This document shows positions 16,805 to 24,913 of a stretch of DNA of 64,000 nt, one piece after another. The stretch comes from Lachnospiraceae bacterium OM04-12BH. Its GTDB lineage: Bacteria > Bacillota > Clostridia > Lachnospirales > Lachnospiraceae. The DNA is taken from contig QULQ01000015.1 in the NCBI GenBank assembly GCA_003490145.1, positions 4,119 through 68,118 of the forward strand, written 5' to 3'. The notes below the pieces were generated by a model. The model made no database searches, was not told the DNA's origin, and was given only the letters and a program-made list of their open reading frames with translations. Position 1 is the first letter of the stretch. Every line of letters begins with the position of its first letter. Position numbers and translations under genes: made by a program.

Positions 16805-17668
16805 ATGTCGAAAAAAGCAACGGAATTTCAAAGAAAAGCAATGAGCCGGATGTACCGGGGCAAGGAGATCTTTAAGCCTTTGAACACCGGCTGGATCGAT
16901 GAAAATGTCGCTTGTGTGCGAGAGTGGGTGGCAAATATCTTCTTCTACCGCAAGGGCGATACCACCATTATGATTGATGCCGGATACAACTATGATCGTC
17001 TGGCGGAGAAAATGAGCTGGCTCGGTATCGACCCGCATTCCATCCGGCACATCCTCATCACTCATCAGGACACCGACCATGTAGGTGCGGTGGAGGCGGA
17101 CAGTCCGGGACTGTTTCGGGATGCTGCGCTGTATATTGGCGAGATCGAGAACCGCTATCTGACCGGCGAGGTGCGCCGCAGGGTTATTTACCACCTTTAC
17201 AAGCTGCCGCAGGTGACGATCAACAATGAAAAAGTGCTGCTGCACGACGATGAGGTCATCGACATCGACGGGATCAGAATCGAGTGCTTTCTCGTTCCCG
17301 GTCATACATGGGGGCACATGGTATACCTTGTGGACGGGAAATATCTCTTTACTGGCGATACTATCTGGTTCGGCGCGGACGGCGGCTACAGCTTTATTTC
17401 TGCGCTGGCAGAGGATAACAAGCTGGCAGTGAAGTCGCTGGCACTGCTGGAGAAAAAGCTGAAAAAACGTGGGCTGCATCCGCTGTTCATTACCGGCCAC
17501 ACCGGCTGGACGGACAACATGGAGTTTGCCTTTGCGCACAAAAATGAGCTGTGCTCGCCTTTCAAAAAAAGAGCCCACGACCCCAATGCGCTTTACGATG
17601 CCTATGATGAATCTGACGATACCGAAGAAAAAGCAAAGAGCGGGTACTTGAAAGGCGTGGGAAGATGA
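16805..17668 (+). CDS. MBL-fold metallo-hydrolase
   Basis: 287 residues with the metallo-beta-lactamase metal motif THQDTDH (residues 86-92), a second ligand in VPGHTWGHMVYL, then YLFTGDT and a C-terminal ITGHTGW. The first motif has Asp in place of the second His of HxHxDH, a variant seen in part of the superfamily. The long N-terminal extension (about 55 residues) precedes the fold. It could act as a thioester or lactone hydrolase in the pathway encoded by the operon. The next gene overlaps its stop by ATGA. Confidence 0.88.
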   Translation: MSKKATEFQRKAMSRMYRGKEIFKPLNTGWIDENVACVREWVANIFFYRKGDTTIMIDAGYNYDRLAEKMSWLGIDPHSIRHILITHQDTDHVGAVEADSPGLFRDAALYIGEIENRYLTGEVRRRVIYHLYKLPQVTINNEKVLLHDDEVIDIDGIRIECFLVPGHTWGHMVYLVDGKYLFTGDTIWFGADGGYSFISALAEDNKLAVKSLALLEKKLKKRGLHPLFITGHTGWTDNMEFAFAHKNELCSPFKKRAHDPNALYDAYDESDDTEEKAKSGYLKGVGR

Positions 17669-18366
17669 AGGACAGCGAATTACAAATTGACCGTAGCTGC
17701 CATGTGCTATACTCCAAAACCTGCAAAAAGGAAATTCTGGCGAAAATCACTCTGCACTATCCGGAGGTGGAGCGCGAGGCGGTCTGGGAGCAGGTGCAGC
17801 TGAGATACGCAGAGCTTCTTTCCAAGTGGCGCACCGACCTCGGCGGTAAAAAGAATTTTCACAACGGCGTAGGCGGCACCTACGACTGCATCGCCATCAT
17901 GAGCTATTATGTGGTCTGCAAAGCAATTACTTCGTTCCGTGAAATTGAAGAGATGGAGGAAAATCTGATCCTGCCGACCTTCCGCAAGCTGAAATTCGTG
18001 GACTGCAACAAGCCGTTCTGGAAAAAACTGATGCACATGGCGTTTCTACGGGCAAAAGCGGGCTGTGACAAGTGGCACGATTATGAAATGACGGTGGCTC
18101 CTTACGAAAAGAACAAGCCGATCTATTATGAATTTACCGCCTGTCCCGCAGCGGAATTTGCTATCAGAAACGGCCTTACAGAGATCATGCCCGCCCTGTG
18201 CAATGTGGACTATGCGTCCATGGAACTGCTCCATGCCAAGCTGGTGCGGACGACCACCTGCGTGGACGGCTGCCGATGCGACTACACCATCTGCGGCGAT
18301 AAAGACCCGTACTTGAAGGGACATCCCGAATACCGGGATGAGGCGGGCTTCAGGAGGAATCGGTAA
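17665..18366 (+). CDS. L-2-amino-thiazoline-4-carboxylic acid hydrolase family protein (copy 1)
   Basis: 233 residues. The C-terminal half (CPAAEFAIRNGLTEIMPALCNVDY, quoted as landmarks CPAAEFA and PALCNVDY, then VRTTTCVDGCRCDYTI) matches the ATC-hydrolase-like family, which takes its name from an enzyme of L-cysteine formation from thiazoline precursors. The N-terminal HNGVGGTYDC region is also typical. Most family members in anaerobes are uncharacterised. Two further relatives lie at 21418 and 22057. It overlaps both neighbours by a few bases, so it is translationally coupled. Confidence 0.75.
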   Translation: MKDSELQIDRSCHVLYSKTCKKEILAKITLHYPEVEREAVWEQVQLRYAELLSKWRTDLGGKKNFHNGVGGTYDCIAIMSYYVVCKAITSFREIEEMEENLILPTFRKLKFVDCNKPFWKKLMHMAFLRAKAGCDKWHDYEMTVAPYEKNKPIYYEFTACPAAEFAIRNGLTEIMPALCNVDYASMELLHAKLVRTTTCVDGCRCDYTICGDKDPYLKGHPEYRDEAGFRRNR

Positions 18367-18860
18367 TGCTTTTACAGGTGATTTTGGAAGGTCTTGGGTT
18401 GGGCGTTCTGCTCATTTTGGTTTGCGCCATCGGTATCCGCAAGGGCGCGGTGGGCATGGTGCATCTTTACAGCCAGGAGGTGCAGGAGCGGTGCGTAACG
18501 CTGGGACTTACAACACACGCGAAAATCAAGCGAAATGCTTTCATTTTCAAAGCTGTCTGCGTCCCCGGATACATCGCCTATGTGCTGGTCTGCGTCTATG
18601 CGCTCAACGGCGCAAAGGGCTTCGTTCAGGGCTTCTGGCAGCTGCTGGTCATACTGTCCGTTATGAATCTCATAGACCGATTTTGGGTTGACGGCTATTG
18701 GGTAGGACATACGAACGCATGGGAAATTCCGGGAACGGAAGACCTGAAACCCTACATTACAGCCAAGGATAAGGGCAAAAAGTGGCTGTTCGGCACAATT
18801 GGTATGGCGGTCATTTCGGCAGCACTGGCGGCGATTATGATGCTTTTTATGAAAATATGA
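18366..18860 (+). CDS. membrane protein with four predicted helices
   Basis: 164 residues; the ATG overlaps the previous stop by one base (TAATG). Hydrophobic segments lie at about residues 5-24, 57-78, 87-102 and 139-161. The loop before the third segment carries RFWVDGYWVGHTNAWEIPGTEDL, a polar conserved-looking motif. I do not recognise the family with certainty. In the operon it may be a membrane subunit for transport or a membrane-bound step. Confidence 0.7.
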   Translation: MLLQVILEGLGLGVLLILVCAIGIRKGAVGMVHLYSQEVQERCVTLGLTTHAKIKRNAFIFKAVCVPGYIAYVLVCVYALNGAKGFVQGFWQLLVILSVMNLIDRFWVDGYWVGHTNAWEIPGTEDLKPYITAKDKGKKWLFGTIGMAVISAALAAIMMLFMKI

Positions 18861-18870
18861 GGTGATAGAA

Positions 18871-19644
18871 ATGCTGTTTCAAACATATGGCGACAGGAGG
18901 AATCCTGCCGTGCTGTTCTTTCATGCAATGGGTGTGACAGGAGCGAGCAGCGAACCGATTGCGAGGTATTTGCAGGATCGATATTTCTGCATCTTGCCCA
19001 CCTCCTCCGTTTACTGCGAGGGGCAGAAATATGTCAGCAAGCTGGACGAAATACGGCAGGTGGAGGACTTTCTGCATCGACAGGGCGTGGAGCGGCTGGC
19101 GATGGTTGTCGCTTCTTCCATCGGTGCAGACCTTGCCATGGCGTTTCTGACGCAGACGAAGCTGCCCGTGGAGCACGCTTTCTTTGACGGCGGGCAGTTC
19201 GCCCAAATCGGAAAGGGCACGCGCCGTATCATGACGCCGTTTCTGTATTTTGCCATCAAGAACCTATATTGGTCGAAGGGTGGTACGCTGAAAAAGATAC
19301 TGTGGTGTGACGACGATTCCATAAAGTCGTATTTTATAGACGCAGGGAAAAATCTGACCTATACAAATTTGCGGCGGCAGATTTCGGACAGTCTGGAGGA
19401 TAAACCCTTTCCGCCGCTTTCAAAAGAATTGCAAAAACATACCTATTTCGAGTTTGGCAGTATAGAAGATCATTTCAAATACCGTCAAGCAGTGATGGAA
19501 GCCTACCCCTGCGGTAATTACCCCGTATTTGAGGGATACGATCACATGCAATATCAGATTCGTGATCCGAAGGGCTTTGCTGAAATGCTGGCATTTATCA
19601 CTGAGCAGGACGGTATGCCGAAGCTGCCGTTTATCAGAAAGTGA
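18871..19644 (+). CDS. alpha/beta hydrolase
   Basis: Start ATG 18871 after GAGGTGAT; 257 residues. The early LFFHAMGVTGAS stretch is the oxyanion-hole loop, VVASSIGADLAMAF carries the probable nucleophile serine in an A-S-S-I-G elbow, and the C-terminal YDHMQYQ supplies the likely catalytic histidine. Consistent with an esterase/thioesterase or C-C hydrolase. The substrate is presumably the product of the operon methyltransferases. Confidence 0.82.
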   Translation: MLFQTYGDRRNPAVLFFHAMGVTGASSEPIARYLQDRYFCILPTSSVYCEGQKYVSKLDEIRQVEDFLHRQGVERLAMVVASSIGADLAMAFLTQTKLPVEHAFFDGGQFAQIGKGTRRIMTPFLYFAIKNLYWSKGGTLKKILWCDDDSIKSYFIDAGKNLTYTNLRRQISDSLEDKPFPPLSKELQKHTYFEFGSIEDHFKYRQAVMEAYPCGNYPVFEGYDHMQYQIRDPKGFAEMLAFITEQDGMPKLPFIRK

Positions 19645-19655
19645 GAGGACCCGAT

Positions 19656-20498
19656 ATGAAATACAAAATCGAGAAAAACACCGTGCAGGAGACGCTGGTC
19701 ATTCCGCTGTACGGCAGGAAGATGTGTTCTGAGCTGTATCCGAACCTCTACCGGGATGAGACGGCCATCCGGCTGATGAAGGAGATCGACTACGACTTTT
19801 CGGTGCTGGAGAAGAAGTCGGGCAACCTCATGCAGCGCTTTGGATTTCTGGAGGCCGCCATGCGGCAGAACGACCTGGCCTGGGAGGTGCGGGACTATCT
19901 GAAAACCCACCCCAACGCAGCGGTGGTCAACCTCGGCTGCGGGCTGGATAACACCGGTAGAGCCTGCGACAATGGCAGCTGTAAAATCTACAATCTGGAC
20001 TTCCCGGATGTGATCGCCTTGCGGCAGCAGCTTCTGCCCGCCGGGGAGCGGGAGCAAAACATCCCCTGCGACCTGAAAGACCCCGCATGGTTTGACAAGA
20101 TCGATGCCTCCGGCGGGGCGGTGTTCTTTGCCTCCGGGGTGTTTTATTACTTCCTGACGGAGCAGGTTCGGGAACTGGTGCATGGGATGGCGGACGCTTT
20201 CCCCGGCGGAGTGCTGGTCTTTGATGCTGCCAACCGTACGGCGGTGAAGATGATCGCTAAAACGTGGCTCAGGACGGCGAAAATCAAGGATGTGGGAGCA
20301 TATTTCGCGGTTTCGGATGCGAAAAGCGAGCTTTCCCTATGGGACAGCCGTTTGCAAGTATTCAGCAGGGGCTATATGATGGGCTACAACGACCTGAAAG
20401 ACCCTTCCGTCAGCGGCTTTTTCCGATTTCTCGCCAAGGTCGGGGACAACGGGATGAAAATGCAGATCGTGAAGATCGGATTTGGAGGCAAGCTATGA
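19656..20498 (+). CDS. SAM methyltransferase of the leucine carboxyl methyltransferase type, third of the operon
   Basis: Start ATG 19656 after GAGAGG; 280 residues. The VVNLGCGLDNTGRA motif is typical of the LCM/TcmP-like O-methyltransferase branch (NLGCGLDxR form), followed by YNLDFPDVIALR. These enzymes methylate carboxyl or hydroxyl groups of small molecules, including polyketides. The gene overlaps the next one by ATGA. Confidence 0.85.
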   Translation: MKYKIEKNTVQETLVIPLYGRKMCSELYPNLYRDETAIRLMKEIDYDFSVLEKKSGNLMQRFGFLEAAMRQNDLAWEVRDYLKTHPNAAVVNLGCGLDNTGRACDNGSCKIYNLDFPDVIALRQQLLPAGEREQNIPCDLKDPAWFDKIDASGGAVFFASGVFYYFLTEQVRELVHGMADAFPGGVLVFDAANRTAVKMIAKTWLRTAKIKDVGAYFAVSDAKSELSLWDSRLQVFSRGYMMGYNDLKDPSVSGFFRFLAKVGDNGMKMQIVKIGFGGKL

Positions 20499-21421
20499 AA
20501 ATTCTGGTATATGGTGCAGGCGTTCTGGGGTGCAATCTGGGAAGAAATCTGCTGCGCGCCGGAAAGGATGTCACTCTGCTTGCGCGGGGAAACTGGGCTG
20601 CGGAGATCAAGCAGAACGGCCTGCGGATCAAGGACAAATTGTCGCTCCGCACCTCGGTCAGCTGCATTCCGGTGGTGACTGAACTTGCACCGGATGCAAT
20701 GTACGATGTGATCTTTGTGGTCCTGCGCTATACACAGCTGGATTCCGTTCTGGACACGCTGCGGGCGAACCGGACGAAAAACATCGTATTTGTGGGCAAC
20801 AACGTACAGACAAAAGCATTGGCGGCGGCACTGCCGGAAAAGAACGTCCTGTTTGCCTTTGCGCTTTCTGCCGGGCATCGGGAGGCTGACCGGGTGGTCT
20901 CCATCGACCTGAAGAAGATCACCATCGGGCAGCTGACGGGTGCAAAGTCCAATAAACAGTTGATCGGGCGCATCTTCCACGGCACAAAATATAAGGTTGT
21001 TTACGAGCCGAACATGGAGGACTATCTGCTCTGCCATGCTGCGTTTGTGATGCCTGCGGCCTTCGCCTGCTATAAGACAGACGGCGACCTGAAAAAGCTC
21101 CGGGGAGATACCGCGTACCTGAACCGTGTGCTGGATGCCAACATCGAGGGATACCGCGCCATCCGAGATGCCGGGCACACCATTCTGCCCAAGGAGGATG
21201 CAGACTTTGAAGGGGAGAAATACCGCAAGACCTGCCTGCGCTTTTTCAAGCTGATGTGTGCCACTTCGCTGGGCAAGCTCTGCGCCTCCGACCATGCCAT
21301 GAACGCCATCGACGAAATGAGTGCGCTGAACCGGGATCTTAAGAAATTTTTCGATGAACATGGCGCAGCCTACCCGGTGTGGCAGGCACTGGAAGCGGAA
21401 GCCGGGAGGTATCTGCAATGA
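20495..21421 (+). CDS. ketopantoate reductase/ApbA-like NAD(P)-dependent enzyme
   Basis: Start ATG 20495, overlapping the upstream stop; 308 residues. The N-terminus MKILVYGAGVLGCNLG is the Rossmann GxGxxG, and VTLLARG and FVGNNVQ are typical of the PanE/ApbA family. As the only reductase inside a methyltransferase operon it is more likely to reduce a pathway intermediate than to make pantoate. The next gene overlaps by ATGA. Confidence 0.85.
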   Translation: MKILVYGAGVLGCNLGRNLLRAGKDVTLLARGNWAAEIKQNGLRIKDKLSLRTSVSCIPVVTELAPDAMYDVIFVVLRYTQLDSVLDTLRANRTKNIVFVGNNVQTKALAAALPEKNVLFAFALSAGHREADRVVSIDLKKITIGQLTGAKSNKQLIGRIFHGTKYKVVYEPNMEDYLLCHAAFVMPAAFACYKTDGDLKKLRGDTAYLNRVLDANIEGYRAIRDAGHTILPKEDADFEGEKYRKTCLRFFKLMCATSLGKLCASDHAMNAIDEMSALNRDLKKFFDEHGAAYPVWQALEAEAGRYLQ

Positions 21422-22050
21422 AATACGCTGGAATGCCCTTTGGAATGTGGGCGCTGTTTGCCGGTTCCTTTCAAAAGCAGCTGACTGTGGTGCTGGGCTA
21501 TGATGCAGACACTGCAAAAGCCATCACGAAAATGGCAAAGCCACAATACCGGCAGATCATCCGCAGACTGCCGGAGTTTGAAAAGGCCGACCGCTTCAAA
21601 ATGAATCTGGTCAACTGTGCCATGACTGGCGCGTTCGTTCTTTCCATGCCGCAGCGCCCCGAGGTGGACAGGCTGACGGATTACTATGCAAAAGCCATGA
21701 TGACAAAGCCCATGCAGTGGTTCTGCTGCAAAAGCGGAAAAAGCAAGTTCACCGCAAAGGATATTGCCGCCATGAAAGCCACCGCTGCCATGAAAGCCGC
21801 CGACCGCAACCCCTATTCGTGGAACATGGAGTTTTACGAATACCCGGATGGCAACGGCTACGAGGGACGCTTTACCAAATGCGGCATCTGTGTGCTGATG
21901 AAGGAGCTGGATCTGTACGACCTGACCCCCGCCCTGTGCCATCTGGACTACACCATGAGCGAAGCGGGCGGTGTGACAAATTTTGTGCGGCAGTACACCC
22001 TTGCCTCCGGCGGGCCCTACTGCGACTGCGGGTACAAAAAGAAAGGGTAA
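21418..22050 (+). CDS. ATC-hydrolase-like family protein (copy 2)
   Basis: 210 residues; ATG overlaps the reductase stop. The C-terminal layout KCGICVLMKELDLYDLTPALCHLDY followed by SGGPYCDCGYKK (given as landmarks) is the same as in copy 1: a Cys-rich hydrophobic helix, P-A-L-C-x-x-D-Y and a final Cys-Asp-Cys. The N-terminal half is divergent and helical. Function unknown; it may have a different substrate from the other copies. Confidence 0.72.
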   Translation: MKYAGMPFGMWALFAGSFQKQLTVVLGYDADTAKAITKMAKPQYRQIIRRLPEFEKADRFKMNLVNCAMTGAFVLSMPQRPEVDRLTDYYAKAMMTKPMQWFCCKSGKSKFTAKDIAAMKATAAMKAADRNPYSWNMEFYEYPDGNGYEGRFTKCGICVLMKELDLYDLTPALCHLDYTMSEAGGVTNFVRQYTLASGGPYCDCGYKKKG

Positions 22051-22056
22051 CGGACG

Positions 22057-22662
22057 ATGAAGAGGAAGGAAACCTATCTTTCCCGTGATTTCCGGGAGAC
22101 TGCGGCACAACGTTTTCCTGCGCAGGCAAAGCAGCTGAACGCCGCTTTTGATATGCGTCTGAATGCGTTGCTGGCTGAAAACGCGGGTGCAAGCAAGGAA
22201 AAGCAGTACCACCTCAAACGGCAAATCTTACCGGGCATTGCGGCCTACGAAACCTTGCAGCGGGTCATGCCGAAAGAAGAAGCACTGCAAACCGTTCACG
22301 GCTATGTGGAGCGGCTGGCGAGAACGAGCCACAAACAGCTTGCCGCCCTGCTGCACATACCGGGGCTTTACCGCCTTGTTCCCGGCGTTTTTGTCAAATC
22401 CACCCGGAGCGTTTTTGGCCCGGCGGCGGGCTTTGCCCCAAAAGAGCTGCAGACCGGCAACGGCGTATGGCGTGTGGACATGATGAAATGCCCGTATCAT
22501 GACACCTGTGCAGAATACGGCTGCCCGGAGCTGTGCCGCTGCTTTTGCGACAGCGACGACATCAGCTATACCGGGCTGCATCCGAAGCTGATCTGGGAGA
22601 GAAACATGACGCTGGGACGCGGCAATGACCGCTGCGATTTTTGCATGAAAACCATAAAATAG
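22057..22662 (+). CDS. ATC-hydrolase-like family protein (copy 3)
   Basis: 201 residues starting six bases after copy 2. The C-terminal half has MKCPYHDTCAEYGCPELCRCFCDSDD (landmarks CPYH, CPELC, CFCDSDD) and ends GRGNDRCDFCMKTIK, so it carries an unusual number of cysteines. The same order of motifs as in copies 1 and 2 supports common ancestry, though sequence identity is visibly low. A metal- or cluster-binding role for the cysteines is only a guess. Confidence 0.72.
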   Translation: MKRKETYLSRDFRETAAQRFPAQAKQLNAAFDMRLNALLAENAGASKEKQYHLKRQILPGIAAYETLQRVMPKEEALQTVHGYVERLARTSHKQLAALLHIPGLYRLVPGVFVKSTRSVFGPAAGFAPKELQTGNGVWRVDMMKCPYHDTCAEYGCPELCRCFCDSDDISYTGLHPKLIWERNMTLGRGNDRCDFCMKTIK

Positions 22663-22682
22663 ATGCACAGGAAGCGAAGAAA

Positions 22683-22859
22683 ATGAAGAAAGAAGAAACG
22701 AAACAGTTCATCCGCTGGTGCATTCTTGGCGCAGTCGGATGCGGATTTATGGCTGCCGGGGACTGGCTGCTGGGCTGGGAGCGGTCGGGGGCTTTCTCTA
22801 TTGCAATCAGCACGGATTGTTTTCTGTTAAGGTGTAGAAACGATGGAGTTAAAAACTGA
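22683..22859 (+). pseudogene. truncated membrane protein gene, last of the operon
   Basis: From ATG 22683 the frame reads MKKEETKQFIRWCILGAVGCGFMAAGDWLLG, one membrane segment like the start of DUF6796-type membrane proteins (landmarks RWCILGAVGC, GDWLLG). After residue 33 it degenerates and stops at 58 residues, much shorter than a full protein, so the 3' part seems deleted. It marks the right border of the operon. Confidence 0.55.
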
Positions 22860-22900
22860 TTGAGAGAATTAGAATTTGTGAAATCCACATATTTTAAGAA

Positions 22901-22925
22901 GGGGCCTTCGCTTATGCGAAAGCTC
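22901..22925. terminator. stem-loop between operon and flavin reductase gene
   Basis: GGGGC-CTTCGC and GCGAAAGCTCC form an imperfect stem around TTAT. There is no strong T run on either strand, so it is a weak terminator candidate for the two convergent units. Confidence 0.4.
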
Positions 22926-22939
22926 CATTTCTGCACACA

Positions 22940-23506
22940 TTACTTTTTCAGCTTTAAGCCATCTTGGAATGCTTCGCCCACACGCTCGGTGACTTTATAA
23001 TAGCCGTGGGTGTAGGGGTCAAATGCGATGGCGTTGACCTTAGACATATCAATTTTTCCATCCACCATAACGCTCTCATCGGCAGTGACATTGACCACCT
23101 TGCCGATGACGCCGCATCCGTATTCATTGTTCTGATACTCGATGAACCTGCACTCCAGGCAGATCGGGAACTCGTTGATGACAGGGGCATCTACAGTTTC
23201 TGCTTTGCTGGCGGTCAGACCGCTGCGGGCAAATTTATCGGCGACTTTATTGCCGGATTCTACGCCGAAATAGTCTGCTTCCACTATGTGGGCAGCATCG
23301 GCAATGCTGACGGTGAATTCTCCCCGTGCCTTGATGTTCTGTACGGTCTTGTGTGTCTCAGCGAGGTTCAGAACAACGGTGTCCCGCTCCTGCATGGTGC
23401 CCCATGCGGCGTTCATGACATTGACGCTGCCGTCCTCGTTGTAAGTTGCAACCATCAGAACCGGCATGGGGAAAATGCCTTCGGTAATTTTCAGTTTTGT
23501 TCTCAT
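22940..23506 (-). CDS. flavin reductase-like FMN-binding protein
   Basis: 188 residues, start at 23506 after AAGGAGG. PMPVLMVATYNEDGSVNVMNAAWG is the N-terminal strand pair of the flavin reductase/DIM6-NTAB fold (landmarks PMPVLMVATY, NAAWG), with a middle AETHKT and a late FDPYTHGYYKV. These proteins bind FMN and serve as NAD(P)H:flavin oxidoreductases or electron carriers in anaerobes. It is divergent from an HxlR-type regulator that probably controls it. Confidence 0.9.
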   Translation of the reverse strand: MRTKLKITEGIFPMPVLMVATYNEDGSVNVMNAAWGTMQERDTVVLNLAETHKTVQNIKARGEFTVSIADAAHIVEADYFGVESGNKVADKFARSGLTASKAETVDAPVINEFPICLECRFIEYQNNEYGCGVIGKVVNVTADESVMVDGKIDMSKVNAIAFDPYTHGYYKVTERVGEAFQDGLKLKK

Positions 23507-23582
23507 GATAACTCCTCCTTGTGATCATATTGACAGGAATGTTCATCCTGCTTATAATTATATCCACACAAATTGTAAATTC

Positions 23583-23613
23583 AAGTACTGATAATTATGA
23601 CAGGTACTATCTT
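23583..23613. promoter_or_regulatory. candidate HxlR operator between flavin reductase and regulator genes
   Basis: AAGTACT (23583-23589) and AGGTACT (23604-23610) flank GATAATTATGAC, giving a pair of GTAC-centred half-sites in the divergent intergenic region. HxlR-family dimers often bind GTAC-N-GTAC-like sites; binding here is inferred. Confidence 0.45.
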
Positions 23614-23625
23614 AGGAGAAAGTGA

Positions 23626-23964
23626 ATGATACAGAACTATATTGAGAACGCCAATTTCGAAGATACCGGCTTTGCCTACACGTTGTCGCTGATCTCCGGC
23701 AAGCACAAGATGGTCATTCTTTACTGCCTGATGGAGTTTGAGACGGTGCGATTCAATGAGTTGAAACGGTATCTGAAAACCATTTCCGACAAAACTCTCA
23801 GCACGAATCTCAAGGAGCTGGAAGCGGCTAAACTGATCGTCCGCACCGAGTATCCGCAGATCCCGCCGAAGGTGGAATATACACTTTCGGAACGAGGAAA
23901 AACGCTGATGACTGTGCTGGATCAGCTCTGTGTCTGGGGCGAGGAGAATCGACTGACAGAGTGA
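23626..23964 (+). CDS. HxlR-family transcriptional regulator
   Basis: 112 residues; ATG after AGGAGAAAG. The winged helix shows ISGKHKMVILYCLMEFETVRFNELKRYL and ISDKTLSTNLKELE (landmarks SGKHKM, FNELKR, ISDKTL), as in HxlR/YodB-type regulators. Such proteins often sense electrophiles or redox stress through a cysteine. It is divergent from the flavin reductase gene, its likely target. Confidence 0.9.
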   Translation: MIQNYIENANFEDTGFAYTLSLISGKHKMVILYCLMEFETVRFNELKRYLKTISDKTLSTNLKELEAAKLIVRTEYPQIPPKVEYTLSERGKTLMTVLDQLCVWGEENRLTE

Positions 23965-24009
23965 CAACTTCCAGATTGTATAATTTTAAAATTTAAAAAA
24001 GCGAAAGTC

Positions 24010-24090
24010 CTGCATCTTGTTTTGTTTGATGCTGATTATCCCTACATCGTTCCACTTCACTACGGATACGAATATACAGAGGGTGGCTTA
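24010..24090 (+). pseudogene. fragment of a pyridoxamine 5'-phosphate oxidase-like (Nim-type) gene
   Basis: One frame reads LFDADYPYIVPLHYGYEYTEGG, matching the segment of PNPOx-fold/Nim-like flavoproteins that reads P-Y-I-V-P-L-H-[FY]-G-Y. About 25 residues remain, without start or end. It lies directly before the lipoprotein gene and looks like a deletion scar. Confidence 0.5.
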
Positions 24091-24127
24091 TGTGATGGAA
24101 GCGACAGATCAAAGGTTGGAGGTAAAA

Positions 24128-24595
24128 ATGGGAAAATATATATTAAGCATGGCGAGTTTGGGACTTTTAATTTTTGCATTAGCAGGATGTGGAAACACTC
24201 AAAAAAATGACTTGCCAAATAGTAAAGCTCAGTCAGATACTGCTACCGCAGATGGTGAAATTCAGTCAAATACCGCTGCCTCAAAATTCCAAATGCCGGA
24301 AGAAGGCTATTATAGTAATGATTTTGATGAAATTCTGAATATTACTAAAAAGGATGATGGCACATATAGTATCGAATATAGCGTTACCCATTTGCTTTAT
24401 GTCGAAAACGCAATTGGAACTTATGATTCTGAAACAGGGATTCTCAGCTTTAGCGGCAAAGATGATAGGGGAGATGATATAAAAGCGGATATCGAAAATA
24501 AGGGTGATCATTTGGAGGTCACTGTAACTCAAAGTAGTCATGAAGATATTGTTGGAACAACACAGATTTTTTCTCAGACAGATGAGTATCAATAA
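24128..24595 (+). CDS. small lipoprotein
   Basis: Start ATG 24128 with GGAGG at 24118-24122; the longer upstream frame is rejected. 155 residues beginning with a signal peptide and a lipobox, LIFALAGC, so the mature protein is anchored outside the membrane at Cys 21. The C-terminal domain (DGTYSIEYSVTHLLYVENAIGTYDSETGILSFSG, landmarks GTYSIEY, GILSFSG) looks like a beta-rich domain. Function unknown. Confidence 0.75.
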   Translation: MGKYILSMASLGLLIFALAGCGNTQKNDLPNSKAQSDTATADGEIQSNTAASKFQMPEEGYYSNDFDEILNITKKDDGTYSIEYSVTHLLYVENAIGTYDSETGILSFSGKDDRGDDIKADIENKGDHLEVTVTQSSHEDIVGTTQIFSQTDEYQ

Positions 24596-24621
24596 AAAAT
24601 TTTCATTTTCCAGTTTATCAA

Positions 24622-24786
24622 ATAGGTAACACCCACTCAACAACTGAATATATTAACCATGAGCAGTTATTTTCAATCCAGAAAACGGCTGCTCTTTTTA
24701 TGGGCCGTGACCCTGTTGAGCTCGCGAAGCGTGCGAAATATAAACCACAATCACCTATTCTTGTAATAGAAAGTAGAGTATGGTAG
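24622..24786 (+). pseudogene. unidentified gene fragment
   Basis: An open frame without start codon reads IGNTHSTTEYINHEQLFSIQ, then KTAALFMGRDPVELAKRAKY and ends ILVIESRVW. Amino-acid composition is protein-like, but no family is recognised. A 12-codon ORF with a GGGGAGG site follows at 24817-24855. The 24596-24913 stretch between the lipoprotein and MATE genes thus appears to be gene debris with no intact gene. Confidence 0.35.
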
Positions 24787-24913
24787 TGTATAGAAAAGTA
24801 ACTGAGGGGAGGAACTGATGAGAGCATTATATGATCTTGTTTGTGAAAAATTATAAAATATGTTTTTTGCTATGCTTGTATTTTTGGATAAAAGTTGAAA
24901 GGCGTGAAGGAAT

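Noticed and set aside
16031..17578. 515-codon open frame on the minus strand
   Set aside because: It is antisense to two genes with clear SAM and MBL motifs and has Cys/His-rich, unstructured composition.
20384..21517. 377-codon minus-strand frame
   Set aside because: Antisense to the Rossmann-fold reductase gene with intact motifs and coupled start; a codon-bias shadow.
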